Below, piece after piece: positions 31,901-38,850 of a stretch of 64,000 nucleotides of DNA. Position numbers and translations under genes: made by a program. The DNA is from Tubulanus polymorphus (Eukaryota > Nemertea > Palaeonemertea > Tubulaniformes > Tubulanidae), in the NCBI RefSeq assembly GCF_964204645.1, contig NC_134035.1:9362501-9426500 (forward strand), given 5' to 3'. How positions within the stretch are numbered: position 1 is the first letter of the stretch; each line of letters begins with the position of its first letter. A model generated the notes under the pieces. That model made no database searches and had not been told where the DNA came from. It saw only the letters and a program-made list of their open reading frames with translations.

Positions 31901-31999
31901 ATTAAGGTTACGTTGTCAGTAAACCTGATCGTACGCGAGAGGTAATGACCAATTAGCCGAAATATATACAAATATTACTTACGCGTAAACCGGGTCCAT
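10986..31999 (-). CDS. TP53I11: TP53I11 (p53-inducible protein 11) homolog, complete
   Basis: Seven exon parts on the - strand (31999-31983, 18036-17943, 16437-16330, 15046-14947, 14567-14466, 12468-12329, stop at 10988-10986) join in phase (2,0,0,1,1,0) into about 187 residues; the human protein is 189. Diagnostic blocks in order are [51 protein letters not shown] and the charged tail KEHARPKGQ. Four hydrophobic segments (roughly residues 58-75, 98-115, 126-150, 155-175) suggest a multipass membrane protein. The vertebrate protein is a p53-induced membrane protein linked to apoptosis and reduced cell migration, with no known enzyme activity. The start has A at -3 and G at +4. The least certain part is the 17-base first exon, 13.9 kb away. 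The gene converges on KIAA0930. Confidence 0.88.
10989..12328 (-). other. TP53I11: TP53I11 intron 6
   Basis: No conserved exon was found. The intron holds a 125-bp foldback element at 11553-11677 with GGCCCGGTT-type ends. The remainder is AT-rich with no recognised feature. Confidence 0.6.
11553..11677. mobile_element. Foldback MITE with CAGGGCCCGGTTTTA ends
   Basis: CCAGGGCCCGGTTTTATA at the left is inverted as AAAACCGGCCCGGG at the right. The interior also pairs: GGGGGCTAAATTAATT against AATTGAGTTAGCCCCC. It is one member of the GGCCCGGTT-ended family also seen at 32481, 38968 and 60289. Confidence 0.7.
12329..12468 (-). CDS. TP53I11: TP53I11 exon 6 (phase 1/0), last membrane segments and tail
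   Basis: The acceptor is TATATTTTCAG and the donor is GTATCT on the - strand. In the frame set by exon 5 it reads [36 protein letters not shown] and the basic tail KEHARPKGQ. Two other frames are also open here and must not be mistaken for the product. If the intron is retained, translation adds only VSLSL before a stop. Confidence 0.88.
12469..14465 (-). other. TP53I11: TP53I11 intron 5
   Basis: About 2 kb with no recognised exon. It contains the inverted repeat at 13443-13557. The rest is AT-rich single-copy-looking sequence. Confidence 0.6.
13443..13557. repeat. Imperfect inverted repeat, ~40-bp arms
   Basis: GATTTCTGTGGACGATAGTA (from 13443) continues to GTTTCGATATTA. Its reverse complement appears with several mismatches as TACAATCGAAG ... 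CATTGTCCACAGAAA (13517-13556). No other copy was noticed. Confidence 0.5.
14466..14567 (-). CDS. TP53I11: TP53I11 exon 5 (phase 1/1)
   Basis: The acceptor is CATTTACAG and the donor is GTAGGT on the - strand. It encodes [20 protein letters not shown] and [14 protein letters not shown]. The VIRW followed by a hydrophobic segment matches the human VIIRWTLL region. Confidence 0.92.
14947..15046 (-). CDS. TP53I11: TP53I11 exon 4 (phase 0/1)
   Basis: The acceptor is TATTTTACAG and the donor is A|GTAAGG on the - strand. It encodes [11 protein letters not shown], an acidic stretch, then [11 protein letters not shown]. The human counterpart is ALAFPDQLYDA followed by TPIRLYGGALL. The exon is only 100 bases. 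Confidence 0.92.
15047..16329 (-). other. TP53I11: TP53I11 intron 3
   Basis: It contains the foldback element at 16111-16297 and, at 15661-15792, a hydrophobic open frame with plausible splice sites that the family alignment does not support (see rejected items). Nothing else was recognised. Confidence 0.55.
16111..16297. mobile_element. Foldback element, ~58-bp arms, family 'AAGTGGCTGTCT'
   Basis: AATAAAGCGAAAACCCCACA ... GAGAGAATCTAACTTTTC (16111-16168) is repeated inverted at 16238-16297 (GTCAGATTCTCTCCTAG ... GGGGTTTTCACTTTATT). An inner inverted pair ATTTTCGAAAT/ATTTCGAAAAT lies in the loop. A related element starts after the same AAGTGGCTGTCT word at 35636. Confidence 0.7.
16330..16437 (-). 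CDS. TP53I11: TP53I11 exon 3 (36 codons, phase 0/0), first membrane segment
   Basis: The acceptor is AATATTTCAG and the donor is GTAAGT on the - strand. It begins LSQILG, matching human ISQVLG, then [20 protein letters not shown], matching the human LGLRVWQ block and first hydrophobic segment. Confidence 0.92.
16438..17942 (-). other. TP53I11: TP53I11 intron 2
   Basis: It contains the foldback element at 16505-16653. The open frames at 17145-17387 and 17408-17665 have no family resemblance and no convincing splice context. No further feature was seen. Confidence 0.55.
16505..16653. mobile_element. Foldback element, family 'AGCTAGTAGTTTATTC'
   Basis: GAGAATCCCACAATCATGAC ... CCTTGAGCTGTTAGTTTATT is inverted as AATAAACTACTAGCTCTAGG ... 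GTCATTGATGTTGGATTCC. The outer word GTGTTGTGACGATAAT just upstream (about 16484) is shared with 18257. It has almost no spacer between arms and has lost the CTGANGA core. Confidence 0.7.
17943..18036 (-). CDS. TP53I11: TP53I11 exon 2 (phase 2/0)
   Basis: The acceptor is TATTTTGTAG and the donor is GTAAGA on the - strand. It encodes [20 protein letters not shown] and then [11 protein letters not shown], nearly identical to the human N-terminal motif that ends in VHRSK. Confidence 0.92.
18267..18729. mobile_element. Expanded foldback element, family 'AGCTAGTAGTTTATTC'
   Basis: The outer arms (ATAATGTAGATAGAATCCCA ... GAGCTAGTAGTTTGTTCAAC and the inverted GTTGAATACACTACTAGCTC ... GGGATCATCTCTACATTAT) are about 85 bp. 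Between them lies a tandem array of nested palindromes (18366-18650). The element lacks coding capacity. It is the longest member of a family that also occupies 5557-5730 and 16505-16653. Confidence 0.8.
18366..18650. repeat. 64-bp tandem array of nested palindromes, about four copies
   Basis: The CTTCGGGAATACTG boundary recurs at 18407, 18471, 18535 and 18599, exactly 64 bases apart. Each unit holds AGTATTCCTGAAGATGACTA-TTAGAAT and its inverted copy, plus a smaller palindrome GGAATACTGAAGACAACAGTATTCC across the junction. Copies are nearly identical, so the amplification is recent. Confidence 0.92.
19554..19795. mobile_element. MITE with TAGGGGCGGATCC ends
   Basis: TAGGGGCGGATCC at the left is inverted as GGACCCGCCCCTGA at the right, about 242 bp apart. 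The interior has no useful open frame. This end sequence suggests a non-autonomous DNA transposon. The superfamily was not determined because no target duplication could be fixed. Confidence 0.55.
20328..20480. mobile_element. Foldback element with hammerhead-like core
   Basis: ATTATACGATAGAATTT ... CGAAACGAAATCACAACGTTT is inverted as AAACGTGGTTTCGTTTCAAT ... ATTCTATTATAAC. On the - strand 20419-20390 reads CTGATGA, then a 7-bp perfect stem GGCTGTT-AGTC-AACAGCC, then GAAAC. This is the cleanest example of the CTGANGA-stem-GAAA core in the window. Confidence 0.7.
20972..21003. repeat. Perfect 15-bp-arm palindrome
   Basis: TACGAGCAATCATCT is followed by CA and then AGATGATTGCTCGTA. It is preceded by GGTTGGAACC and followed by AGTTGGAACG, so the hairpin may have arisen by a small inverted duplication. 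No terminator role is implied. Confidence 0.8.
21100..21241. mobile_element. MITE fragment, CAGGGGCCAGT family
   Basis: It starts CAGGGGCCAGTCGC, contains ACCAGTCTAAGACCGTCTTA and CCAATCTAACAAC, and ends near GACTGTGCAACTG. These words match the full-length palindromic copy at 26878-27126. The right end is degraded. Confidence 0.6.
23333..23557. mobile_element. 225-bp foldback element, ~105-bp arms, two opposed hammerhead-like cores
   Basis: AACAAATAAAAACCCACAGT ... CCTTACAGTTTCGAGGC is inverted as GCCTCGAAACTGTAAGG ... ACTGTGGGTTTTTATTTGTT. The right arm (+, 23474-23504) carries CTGACGA, stem GAGGC...GCCTC, GAAAC. The left arm (-, 23412-23386) carries CTGATGA ... GAAAC with a weaker stem. 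The ATAAAAACCCAC ends recur at 38851-39203. Confidence 0.8.
25834..25868. repeat. Small perfect hairpin, 14-bp arms
   Basis: ACCAAAAATTCATA is followed by a 7-base loop and then TATGAATTTTTGGT. GTATCACC precedes the left arm and GGTATCACC follows the right arm, so a short word is directly repeated around the hairpin. Confidence 0.8.
26878..27126. mobile_element. Full-length palindromic MITE, CCAGGGGCCAGTT ends
   Basis: About 249 bp of nearly continuous palindrome: GACTTAAGTCTAAAAGTGGT ... TTGTTAGATTGG-TATAGAAC on the left is inverted as GTTCTATAGCCAATCTAACA ... TTTTGGACTTAAGTC on the right, with matching CCAGGGGCC/GGAACCAGCCCCAGG ends. It is the best-preserved reference copy of the family (others at 21100, 27127, 30301, 32562, 38968). 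Confidence 0.85.
27127..27225. mobile_element. Half copy of the same MITE, directly adjacent
   Basis: GGATCCGGTTGCGCAATCGT, then GATTTAAGTCCAAAAGGGAT, TTGTTAGATTAGCTAT and GATCTTATACTGGTCTTA repeat the left arm of the preceding element. It is truncated near 27225. Confidence 0.65.
29438..29493. repeat. GAT/GCT-rich imperfect trinucleotide repeat
   Basis: A run of ATG/GAT triplets with GCTGAG interruptions (GATGATGATGATGATCACGA, then GCTGAGGATGATGTTGGTGA). There is no coding frame support. Confidence 0.7.
29746..30052 (+). repeat. Dispersed ~300-bp repeat, copy 1
   Basis: It begins ATTTGAATATATCGATAATT, contains GGCAACCAGTCTAGCCCCGA, GTGCACATTCTCTCAAA, CACATCGACTTACACAGAAC and ends near TTTTCACGGCGTC. 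The same order and orientation occurs at 41528-41819 with small indels. There are no terminal repeats or coding capacity. Confidence 0.8.
30301..30520. mobile_element. Palindromic MITE copy, CCGGGAGCCAGTTG / CCGGCCCCTG ends
   Basis: TTTAAGACCAGTCTAAGACC on the left is mirrored by GACTTAAGACTGGTCTAAGA and TTAAGACCAGTCTTAAG on the right, ending GACTATGGAACCGGCCCCTG. It is a degraded member of the 26878-27126 family. Confidence 0.65.
31983..31999 (-). CDS. TP53I11: TP53I11 start exon (MDPVY + 2 bases)
   Basis: On the - strand GACGATGG gives an ATG in strong context, followed by GACCCGGTTTACGC and then a GTAAGTAA donor. The exon exits in phase 2, exactly what the acceptor at 18036 needs, giving MDPVYA-KHSSGDL, comparable to the short human N-terminus that ends in KKHSQTDL. 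It was chosen by phase, donor strength and start context only. Another start exon elsewhere remains possible. Confidence 0.55.
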
Positions 32000-32140
32000 C
32001 GTCAAACGGTCGGCGAGAATACAAGCAGCGATTTGAAGCTGTAACCGGCTTCCTATATGCCGCTATATGTTAACAGGTGGATTATTTCCGTTTCGCGTTA
32101 TAGTACACGTACCGGGAAGGTAATCGAGAAAGCCACGCTG

Positions 32141-32150
32141 GTATATATAC
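32141..32150 (-). promoter_or_regulatory. TP53I11: Possible TATA box for TP53I11 start exon
   Basis: GTATATATAC on the - strand lies about 140 bases upstream of the proposed ATG at 31999, leaving room for a 100-110 base 5' UTR. The region is AT-rich, so chance occurrence is likely enough to keep this tentative. Confidence 0.25.
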
Positions 32151-32480
32151 ATATGATATATAAAGTTATCAATATCAATATATTATATGTTTGTAGATCC
32201 TGTTTATTATTATTATTATTCTTATTATTATAAGTAAAACTTTTATATTGATTCATAATATGATTAATTACACTGTGCAATACAATCTGATGGTGGAGTT
32301 GTTAATTTATTGATGTATCGTGATGATAATGAGTATTCTGTATTACGCTATCACCAGTTACAATTCAAATGTTATCTTGTTTTAGTTGCGCTACCTAAAT
32401 AACCTACTGTACGAAGCTCTAAGCGCGAGTTTTAACGGGAATTCTAGAAAATGCTATAGCTTGGTTTTCAGAACTCCCAC

Positions 32481-32564
32481 CAGGGCTTGGTTTTCGCGAA
32501 CGGGGGTTAATTAGCCATAAAACCCGCGTTATGGACTTAATCCCGTTAGTGAAACCCGGCCCTG
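32481..32564. mobile_element. 84-bp MITE, CAGGGCTTGGTTTTCGC / GTGAAACCCGGCCCTG ends
   Basis: The ends are inverted repeats, and inside them GGGGGTTAATTAG-type and GACTTAATCCC-type words pair. A further MITE arm fragment (GACTTAAGTTCAAAAGCAGT) starts at its right end and runs to about 32660. Confidence 0.65.
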
Positions 32565-32834
32565 GGCTGTAGAATTGTGACTTAAGTTCAAAAGCAGTCT
32601 CAAAACTGAAAACTGGTCATAATTTGTTTGTTCGACTATAGAACTAAGATCTAAAATCTTCGTCTTAATTCTAATACATATATATTATATATTCTGCGAT
32701 ATAAGCTTTGACACTGCTCCTGGGCAACACTGAGAGTCGCGATACCGTCGAGGATGTAGACATTAAACGTGCTTTCGCGACTGGCCTGTAACGGTATTTT
32801 CAATGTCAAAGGGATGTACACGTCGCTTTCTTCT

Positions 32835-33255
32835 TCCCTCTCCCTCTCCCTCTCCCTCTCCCTCTCCCTCTCCCTCTCCCTCTCCCTCTCCCTCTCCCTC
32901 TCCCTCTCCCTCTCCCTCTCCCTCTCCCTCTCCCTCTCCCTCTCCCTCTCCCTCTCCCTCTCCCTCTCCCTCTCCCTCTCCCTCTCCCTCTCCCTCTCCC
33001 TCTCCCTCTCCCTCTCCCTCTCCCTCTCCCTCTCCCTCTCCCTCTCCCTCTCCCTCTCCCTCTCCCTCTCCCTCTCCCTCTCCCTCTCCCTCTCCCTCTC
33101 CCTCTCCCTCTCCCTCTCCCTCTCCCTCTCCCTCTCCCTCTCCCTCTCCCTCTCCCTCTCCCTCTCCCTCTCCCTCTCCCTCTCCCTCTCCCTCTCCCTC
33201 TCCCTCTCCCTCTCCCTCTCCCTCTCCCTCTCCCTCTCCCTCTCCCTCTCCCTCT
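32835..33255. repeat. Pure (CTCCCT)n microsatellite, 421 bp, ~70 units
   Basis: Every 60-base row is ten exact TCTCCC hexamers with no interruption. The complementary strand is (AGAGGG)n: G3 runs separated by three-base loops, a canonical G-quadruplex pattern, and a strict polypurine-polypyrimidine mirror tract able to form triplex DNA. Long open frames across it (Arg-Glu, Pro-Ser, Ser-Leu, Arg-Gly repeats) are artefacts of the repeat. It ends in CTCTGTAGGTAG at a candidate splice acceptor. Confidence 0.98.
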
Positions 33256-33263
33256 GTAGGTAG

Positions 33264-33496
33264 AACAAGAGCGCCGCGGAGAAGTTGTTTGAGTACGCGC
33301 GGTCAATGATGAGAGTAAGAGATGAATCAGATGCTCTATATTGGACAGATATAATGGAACGATCGATCAGTTTTACTCAATTGATAGATAAACGCGATGG
33401 TTTAAAAACAAGCTCTGAAGCGCACGAGGAAGATGAACTACTATCTCACATATATGTGTATTTAAACTCGGTATACAGCTTTATTGAGACAGGGAG
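33264..33496 (+). CDS. Candidate internal exon of an unrecognised + strand gene
   Basis: I do not recognise this protein. The proposed exon follows a very long pyrimidine tract ending CTGTAGGTAG and is closed by a strong GGGAG|GTGAGT donor, exiting in phase 2. Its only open frame starts [16 protein letters not shown], continues through [15 protein letters not shown] and an acidic stretch, and ends [19 protein letters not shown]. It looks helical and charged, without membrane segments or signal peptide. An in-frame stop at 33261-33263 is removed by the AG used. The next candidate exon (33815) continues the phase, which is the main support. It lies head-to-head with the TP53I11 homolog. No upstream exon was found, and the stretch could still be a chance open frame. 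Confidence 0.45.
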
Positions 33497-33814
33497 GTGA
33501 GTTCGGATATTCGTTCTGTACTCGACTCGTTTCTAGCTTAGAAATCCAGTTGGAGATGAGATTACGTCGAACACGTATATGAAATCCCGCCGGGTTATCT
33601 CGGTGTACATCGAATAGGATGACTGTTTATTCAGACGATTAATTATATTGAAATTTCTAAACGGATGAATTGTCATTGGAATATCTATTACCGGGTTTTG
33701 AACAAACATTCCAACACGAAACAAAAGCATTCCACAAAACTAAGTTTACGTAGAGCTAGTATTTATTTGAATGTTGTTATTAGTTCCGTTTAGTGCGGTT
33801 TCCTCGAATTTCAG

Positions 33815-33904
33815 TTCGTCCCGAATAGAAAAAACTGTCGATATTTCTGTTTTCAAACTTAAGAAAGAGTTTGCCGCACTGGAAGTGAAAAAACCGCCAC
33901 TTAC
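33815..33904 (+). CDS. Candidate next exon of the same + strand gene
   Basis: The acceptor is CGAATTTCAG and the donor is AC|GTAAAG. Entered in phase 2 it reads SSSRIEKTVDISVFKLKKEF and AALEVKKPPL, charged and probably helical, without an internal stop. It exits in phase 2. No further exon to the right could be chained, and the product is not recognised. Confidence 0.4.
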
Positions 33905-33978
33905 GTAAAGATATTTTTCTTAGTGTATTTTAGTGATTAATGAAGCCGGGTGTTTGTTGTGCGGTTTGAAGCATGTAC

Positions 33979-33980
<2 letters not shown>

Positions 33981-34024
<44 letters not shown>
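33981..34024. repeat. (CT)n microsatellite
   Basis: A run of CT dinucleotides with two interruptions (CTCTCCCTCTCT..., CTTTCTCT). It is pyrimidine-rich on the same strand as the larger hexamer tract 730 bp upstream. Confidence 0.9.
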
Positions 34025-34451
34025 GGGAGATCTTGCTAATTTTCACCATCATTTTCGAGCAATGTATTCGCTAAATATCCGGGCCTGGTTTCCCTTGTGA
34101 AATTGAGCGTATAACACCGAAACAATAACCAAAATACCCGATCTATAGATAGATAGATAGAATGGGTATCCACTACACAGCTGGCTTACAGTAAAGCGAA
34201 GATAATTAGGCGTTTAAGTATCGTTCATTAACTACAATTAGCAGCTAGACATATCACATCACATCGAATTCAATCAAAATATGCTTATCATTCAATAGCA
34301 TAGAATAGCCGGAACAAAATGACCCATGATCATTGACGTGATATAGGATGTATGACCACCACATTGTTTTGGAAGGGACGGTTCGAGCTCCAGTCGCATT
34401 GTTCAGTTTTTGCAACGTAGATCACATGGACGACACGCGCTGACACGGAGA

Positions 34452-34800
34452 CGATTTGGCCCGGGCCAAATTGGCACGGATCAGGCTCGGGCCTAATTAG
34501 AGAGCGCGTTCACACGCAAACCATTCACTCGATACTAAACAATGCCCAAACAAAGCAAAGTGGGTGAATTCCAGTGCCAGTTGCAATTCAAACGCAATCA
34601 TTTGGCTGGTGCTAAAATTTGGCTCGGGCCTGGTTAGACGTTTTTGGTCGGGCCAAATTTGGCTCGGGCCAAACAGGCTCGGGCCCATTTGGTACCGGTG
34701 TGAACAGTTATTCCAGGCCAAATTTGGCCCGGGCCAAAAATGCTCGTGTGATCGTGGCTTTTGTTTTAGAATCCACGGGTTTGTTCAAGCTACCACGCGG
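34452..34800. mobile_element. Foldback element rich in TTTGGCCCGGGCCAAA
   Basis: GATTTGGCCCGGGCCAAATT at the left and AATTTGGCCCGGGCCAAAAA at the right, with further GGCTCGGGCC words inside and GTTCACACG / CGGTGTGAAC in inverted orientation. Direct repeats flank it: TGTTTTGGAAGG at about 34367 and 34813, and CAAGCTACCACGC at about 34787 and 34917. It has no coding role, although a long frame crosses it. Confidence 0.6.
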
Positions 34801-35635
34801 ATGCCAATGTTTTGGAAGGCGGATGAGTCGAACCCCACTCGCAGTGTTCCGTTTCTGGTAAGGGGATATGATGGTAGATCGGACTCTTCCTTTCAGAGTC
34901 CACTGGTGCAAACTCAAGCTACCACGCAGATACCAATGGTATTTTTAATCAAGAATTGCTTACTAAGTTTATCAGTAATCCGAAACCCAAAATGTTCGAT
35001 TCCCGGGAATAAGTGGATTTTTGAGAATGAGATGTTTGTTGCGAATTATCAATCGGCTCGGCGTAAAAAGTGCCAGGTGTAAATCGCGCATATACGGGAA
35101 GTGTATATGGGAAAATAGTGTTTATGAAAATAATATCCATTCGACACCTTTTTAGATAAAGTAGCGATAAAAACCGACACGCACAAAGTACTCACGTTTT
35201 ATCAACCGAACTGAAGTAGTTGTGATTCTTGCGGTAGTTGTAACTATCCATGTTAGTTTATGCCTGGCTTGTTACCTGTTTCCGATCGCGGGTACTATAG
35301 AACGTCGAGACTATGAATGCACGATTTCATTCCGCGTTGCGCTGAAGTTTACCATTCGTTCTCCGGGGAAACTTATATCTCGGACGTCTTTCATTCTCGG
35401 GACTTTATTTATATATATTTCGAATAGGTTGAGTCTCACAACATTCGAATCAACGTTTAGCTCGCTGTTCTGCTATAGATTTGTCGATCGAATTCTTAAA
35501 AGTAATGGCTAAACAATAATCGATGAACCTGTGGCTTGTAAGTTAATAGTATTCAAATGCTATTGACGTGAAGTTTTTATTAGCGCTTAGAAAGAAAATT
35601 GAATGTTTCGGACACGATAGCTGGTTTCTATAGAA

Positions 35636-35762
35636 AAGTGGCTGTCTAATTCAATTGAAGAAAATCCCAGATATAAGGAAAAAGTATTTGACGTTTTGAA
35701 AACGGCTCATCGAATTGAATCGAAACGTCAAAACTACGATAGTTTTTCTTCATATTCTGAGT
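35636..35762. mobile_element. Foldback element, family 'AAGTGGCTGTCT'
   Basis: AAGTGGCTGTCTAATTC precedes the arm AGATATAAGGAAAAAG-ATTTGACGTTTTG, which is inverted as GAAACGTCAAAACTACGATA-GTTTTTCTTCATATTC. It shares its leading word with the element upstream of 16111. Confidence 0.55.
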
Positions 35763-37702
35763 GAGGTCTTCTGCTAACGATAGCTCGTAGGAGTAGTTAG
35801 CGCAGATTCCTGTTTTTTTTTGTCTTAAAAAACGTCCATTATCGTACAATATCTCGTTTGGATTCGTACTATATACTCAGCGGTTTGAAACAACCTGCAT
35901 TTTGTTTGTTTTCTAAAGGTTTCGGGATTATTTATCGGCTGAAATCTACAGCGCAACGGTTTTATCGTCGTTTCTATACTCTTGTCTCGTTCGTTATAAA
36001 CCCGGCACATACGGATTATCATTCTTCTCGCAGTATCAACATTCCGAGCGAAATAAGAGAACGAGCAGATAACGCGTTGTCTACGAAAATGTTCACAGAT
36101 ACGTTTTACGTGCTTCGGAGTATTCACGCAAGATGAGCGTCGCTACAGGATGTCTAATTTTTTTCAAATATGAGATGTCTGAAGGCCAAATTACAAGACT
36201 CGAATAAATGTTATTTGGTCCCAAAATGCAAATCAGTTGAAATCACTCACTTTATGTCGGAGAGCTATTTTCTTCCCTATTCCCGACTGGAAATCGACGA
36301 TAACATGTCAACAGACGTATTAGAAAAATAAACCCGAAATATTTCAGTTCTTTTTTTTTAAATCAAGTAGATGTTGATTTAATTTTTCCGTTTACAGAAA
36401 TCCATTCTCAACTCGTGCAGTTTTCGGAAAAAGACTGGAAATCCGACGTATCCGAAGTCGGACTATTTTCTAAGTCGGAGGATATTTCTTGGTCCCAATA
36501 GATCCGACAAGCGCAAGGTTTAATGTATTTAAGGGTTTGTTGTACAGTGAAATTCGAATCAAAATTGATTCAATTGATGCTGGACACGATATATAAGCGA
36601 TTAACCATTCTTAGCTGATGGCTTCACTACAAATAAGTTAAGAACCCGGTTTCATAAAAAAGGCTATACCGCTAAATCTATTTAAGATTCACGATGCAGT
36701 CTTTGGGGGAGCTAGGTGCAGATATTTTCCTGTCTATTACGTCAACTATCCACTGGTTAACCTTACTGACTTTTGAACAACTGGCTCCTGAACGTTAGCG
36801 AAACGAGAACCGTACTGCATGATCAGTCGGATAGATGGCTCACTGATGCAGTCGATCACTCGCCGGAGAGACGATGATGGCTGTCGTACGGATAAAGACG
36901 CTCGACAACGTTAGTGTCTATTATAGAACCAGAAACACTCGCATCTCCCTCTTCGCGCGTTGTACTCATCAGTTAGGGCATATTCCGTCTACATGTTCAT
37001 GAACTTATAAACTAGACTTGAATAAATCTAGGCGGCAATTATTTTAAAACCGATCATCATTAAAACCGATTTTATGTGCAATATGGATGATTCATAGATA
37101 ATAATATGATAGCTACTTAACTCAACATGATATGCTTTGGTTGTGTTATTGCATCAAGAAGTAATCGGATTCTCCTTTAACAAACAGCTTCAGAAAACGT
37201 TAAAATAAACTAGCGACCAGACATCGATGTAAATAACTAAGAACTTGTAGTCGGGAAATGTTTATAGTTATCCAATATTGTAAAGGGCATTTAGCGCTTC
37301 CAAAACATATAGGAAAGGCGCTGTTGACAAAGTGCTTTGATGTACGCTCTTCAATGTACTCGGATAATCCAGTACGTCCTCTATATTTAGAGTTAATTTC
37401 CTGCAGATTGGTCGAGCCAGGATGTCATCACGGTCTTTATCCCGTTGAAGAGTCGAGTAATCGGGAAATTGTCTCGCGCCGTAAAATGCACATTAAATAA
37501 CACTTAAACCGCGGCGTGTTGTACTTCTAGGAGATGTTAATTGCGTGGATTCAATAGCTACAGTTAACCCCCGTCTCATCCCCGGTGGATTTACCGTTTA
37601 CGCGTACCGTCAACCCTATTTGGTCAGGTCAAAATGGTAACCGCCGTTAAGTCAACAGATATCGTTACCACTACGCCCGGGTAAGATTACATGGTATATT
37701 AA

Positions 37703-37733
37703 CCTGAAGACGACTATCAGGAAATAGTCGAAA
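37703..37733 (+). repeat. Solo hammerhead-like core of the foldback family
   Basis: CCTGAAGA, then stem GACTAT-CAGGAA-ATAGTC, then GAAATAAACT. It matches the core seen in the 18267-18729 element but has no inverted partner of the same quality. A short CTTCAG copy lies near 37780. Confidence 0.55.
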
Positions 37734-38850
37734 TAAACTAAACGCGAAAGGAACATTTTCGGATTCTCTTTTGTTGTCGTCTTCAGCGTATAGCATTTTC
37801 AATATTAGTTCTGTTTCTAAAACTGTCATCGCTTTTTCTTGAAAATAGCCGAATTGTCGCTAATACCTCGTATATAAGTTACAAAAACTAGTTGAAAGTC
37901 AAATCTTCATCCTTTACTTTTTGACACTCAAATGAGATCCTCAATTGCAAGCCCCATGCATCGGCACTAATCACCTCATCCGGGCCCAAGTGGGGGTGGA
38001 GGGGGGGGGGAGTACTGAATCGGCTTTTTCACAAAAGAATAAATCTTTAGATTCCACTTTTTTACAGTATTTATATAAACCCGACAGTGCAGCAGTAAAA
38101 CGAACGACATGGAGTCTGGTTTCATATTCTCACGAAGTTGTCTGTGCGGGTGAATAATTAATCTAGCGCTATCAACAAGTTGAAAACTGATATCTACTTC
38201 GGCGCAGGGAAGCTTTGCAACGACATATCATTTTAAACGGCTTTTATTTACGATTTATATCGATGAGGTTGGCGAGCGGGCACTTCATCTTATAAGCGCG
38301 CCTGAGAGCTCGCATCGATGTCAAATTTATCTCGAATTTCATCGCGCGAGACGCGCTGGTTTTAACTTATTGCGTTTCTCGCCGAATCTGACAAGTCCGG
38401 GTAAAAATATCACACAAGCGCCGGTGATATATGAATTTACTGTCAAATGACGGTTTGTGTGTTTTTCATACCGACTGTCACAACAGCCACGACTGTCATA
38501 TCGAATGGAGCGTCATCCACGCGCGACGATGGTAGAAATGGCGGAAATGTAGGTCCAGTATACTGACACCCAACTTAATAACACGCAACTTACAGACAAC
38601 AAACCAAAAATCGACATAAAGATTGACATAATACACCATCACGAATTTCTGAAGGGATTGTTTCACATAACGATTTAAAAGTTGGCAAAAATACGTTGGT
38701 TTTAGTAATAATGATATGCCTTTGAAATTTCTAATTTCAACTGGATTTCGTTAGAAAATCGCAGGGATAAGTTTCATAGATTTATAGAAGTTATCATCAC
38801 TCTATACGACTATAGTAGAATGACCATATACTGAATCGTGGGGAATAGAT

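Larger units (their letters stand above)
18037..31982 (-). other. TP53I11: TP53I11 intron 1, 13.9 kb, repeat-rich, no other gene recognised
   Basis: If the start exon at 31999 is right, this is one large first intron. It holds most foldback and MITE copies of the left half (listed separately at 18267, 19554, 20328, 21100, 23333, 26878, 27127, 29746, 30301). Open frames of 60-128 codons occur (for example 20608-20994, 24878-25252, 25929-26300) but none shows family motifs. Stretches 21.3-23.3, 23.6-25.8, 27.3-29.4 and 30.6-31.9 kb show nothing I can name. Confidence 0.5.
32000..32834. other. Presumed promoter side of TP53I11, MITEs, ambiguous open frame
   Basis: 5' of the TP53I11 start exon. 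It holds a possible TATA box (32141), a (TTA)n-like run near 32203-32232, a small MITE (32481-32564) and a MITE fragment (32562-32660). On the - strand 32834-32690 is a coding-like frame ([32 protein letters not shown]) running out of the hexamer tract. I could not place splice sites on its far side and do not call it a gene. Confidence 0.4.

Noticed and set aside
32690-32834. Coding-like - strand frame ([30 protein letters not shown]) leaving the hexamer tract; CTTGTTCTACCTACAG at its far side looks like an acceptor
   Set aside because: Using that acceptor would force about 70 Arg-Glu repeats into the exon, and no donor or stop context fits at the other end. Not recognised as a family.
32651-33309. 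Long open frames of Arg-Glu, Ser-Leu, Pro-Ser and Arg-Gly repeats on both strands
   Set aside because: These are translations of the (CTCCCT)n tract, which has no stop in several frames. They are not evidence of a gene.
36400-36540. + strand open frames after the acceptor TTTCCGTTTACAG, tested as the third exon of the 33.3 kb gene
   Set aside because: The phase-compatible frame ends after about 24 residues without family support, and the better-looking frames have the wrong phase.
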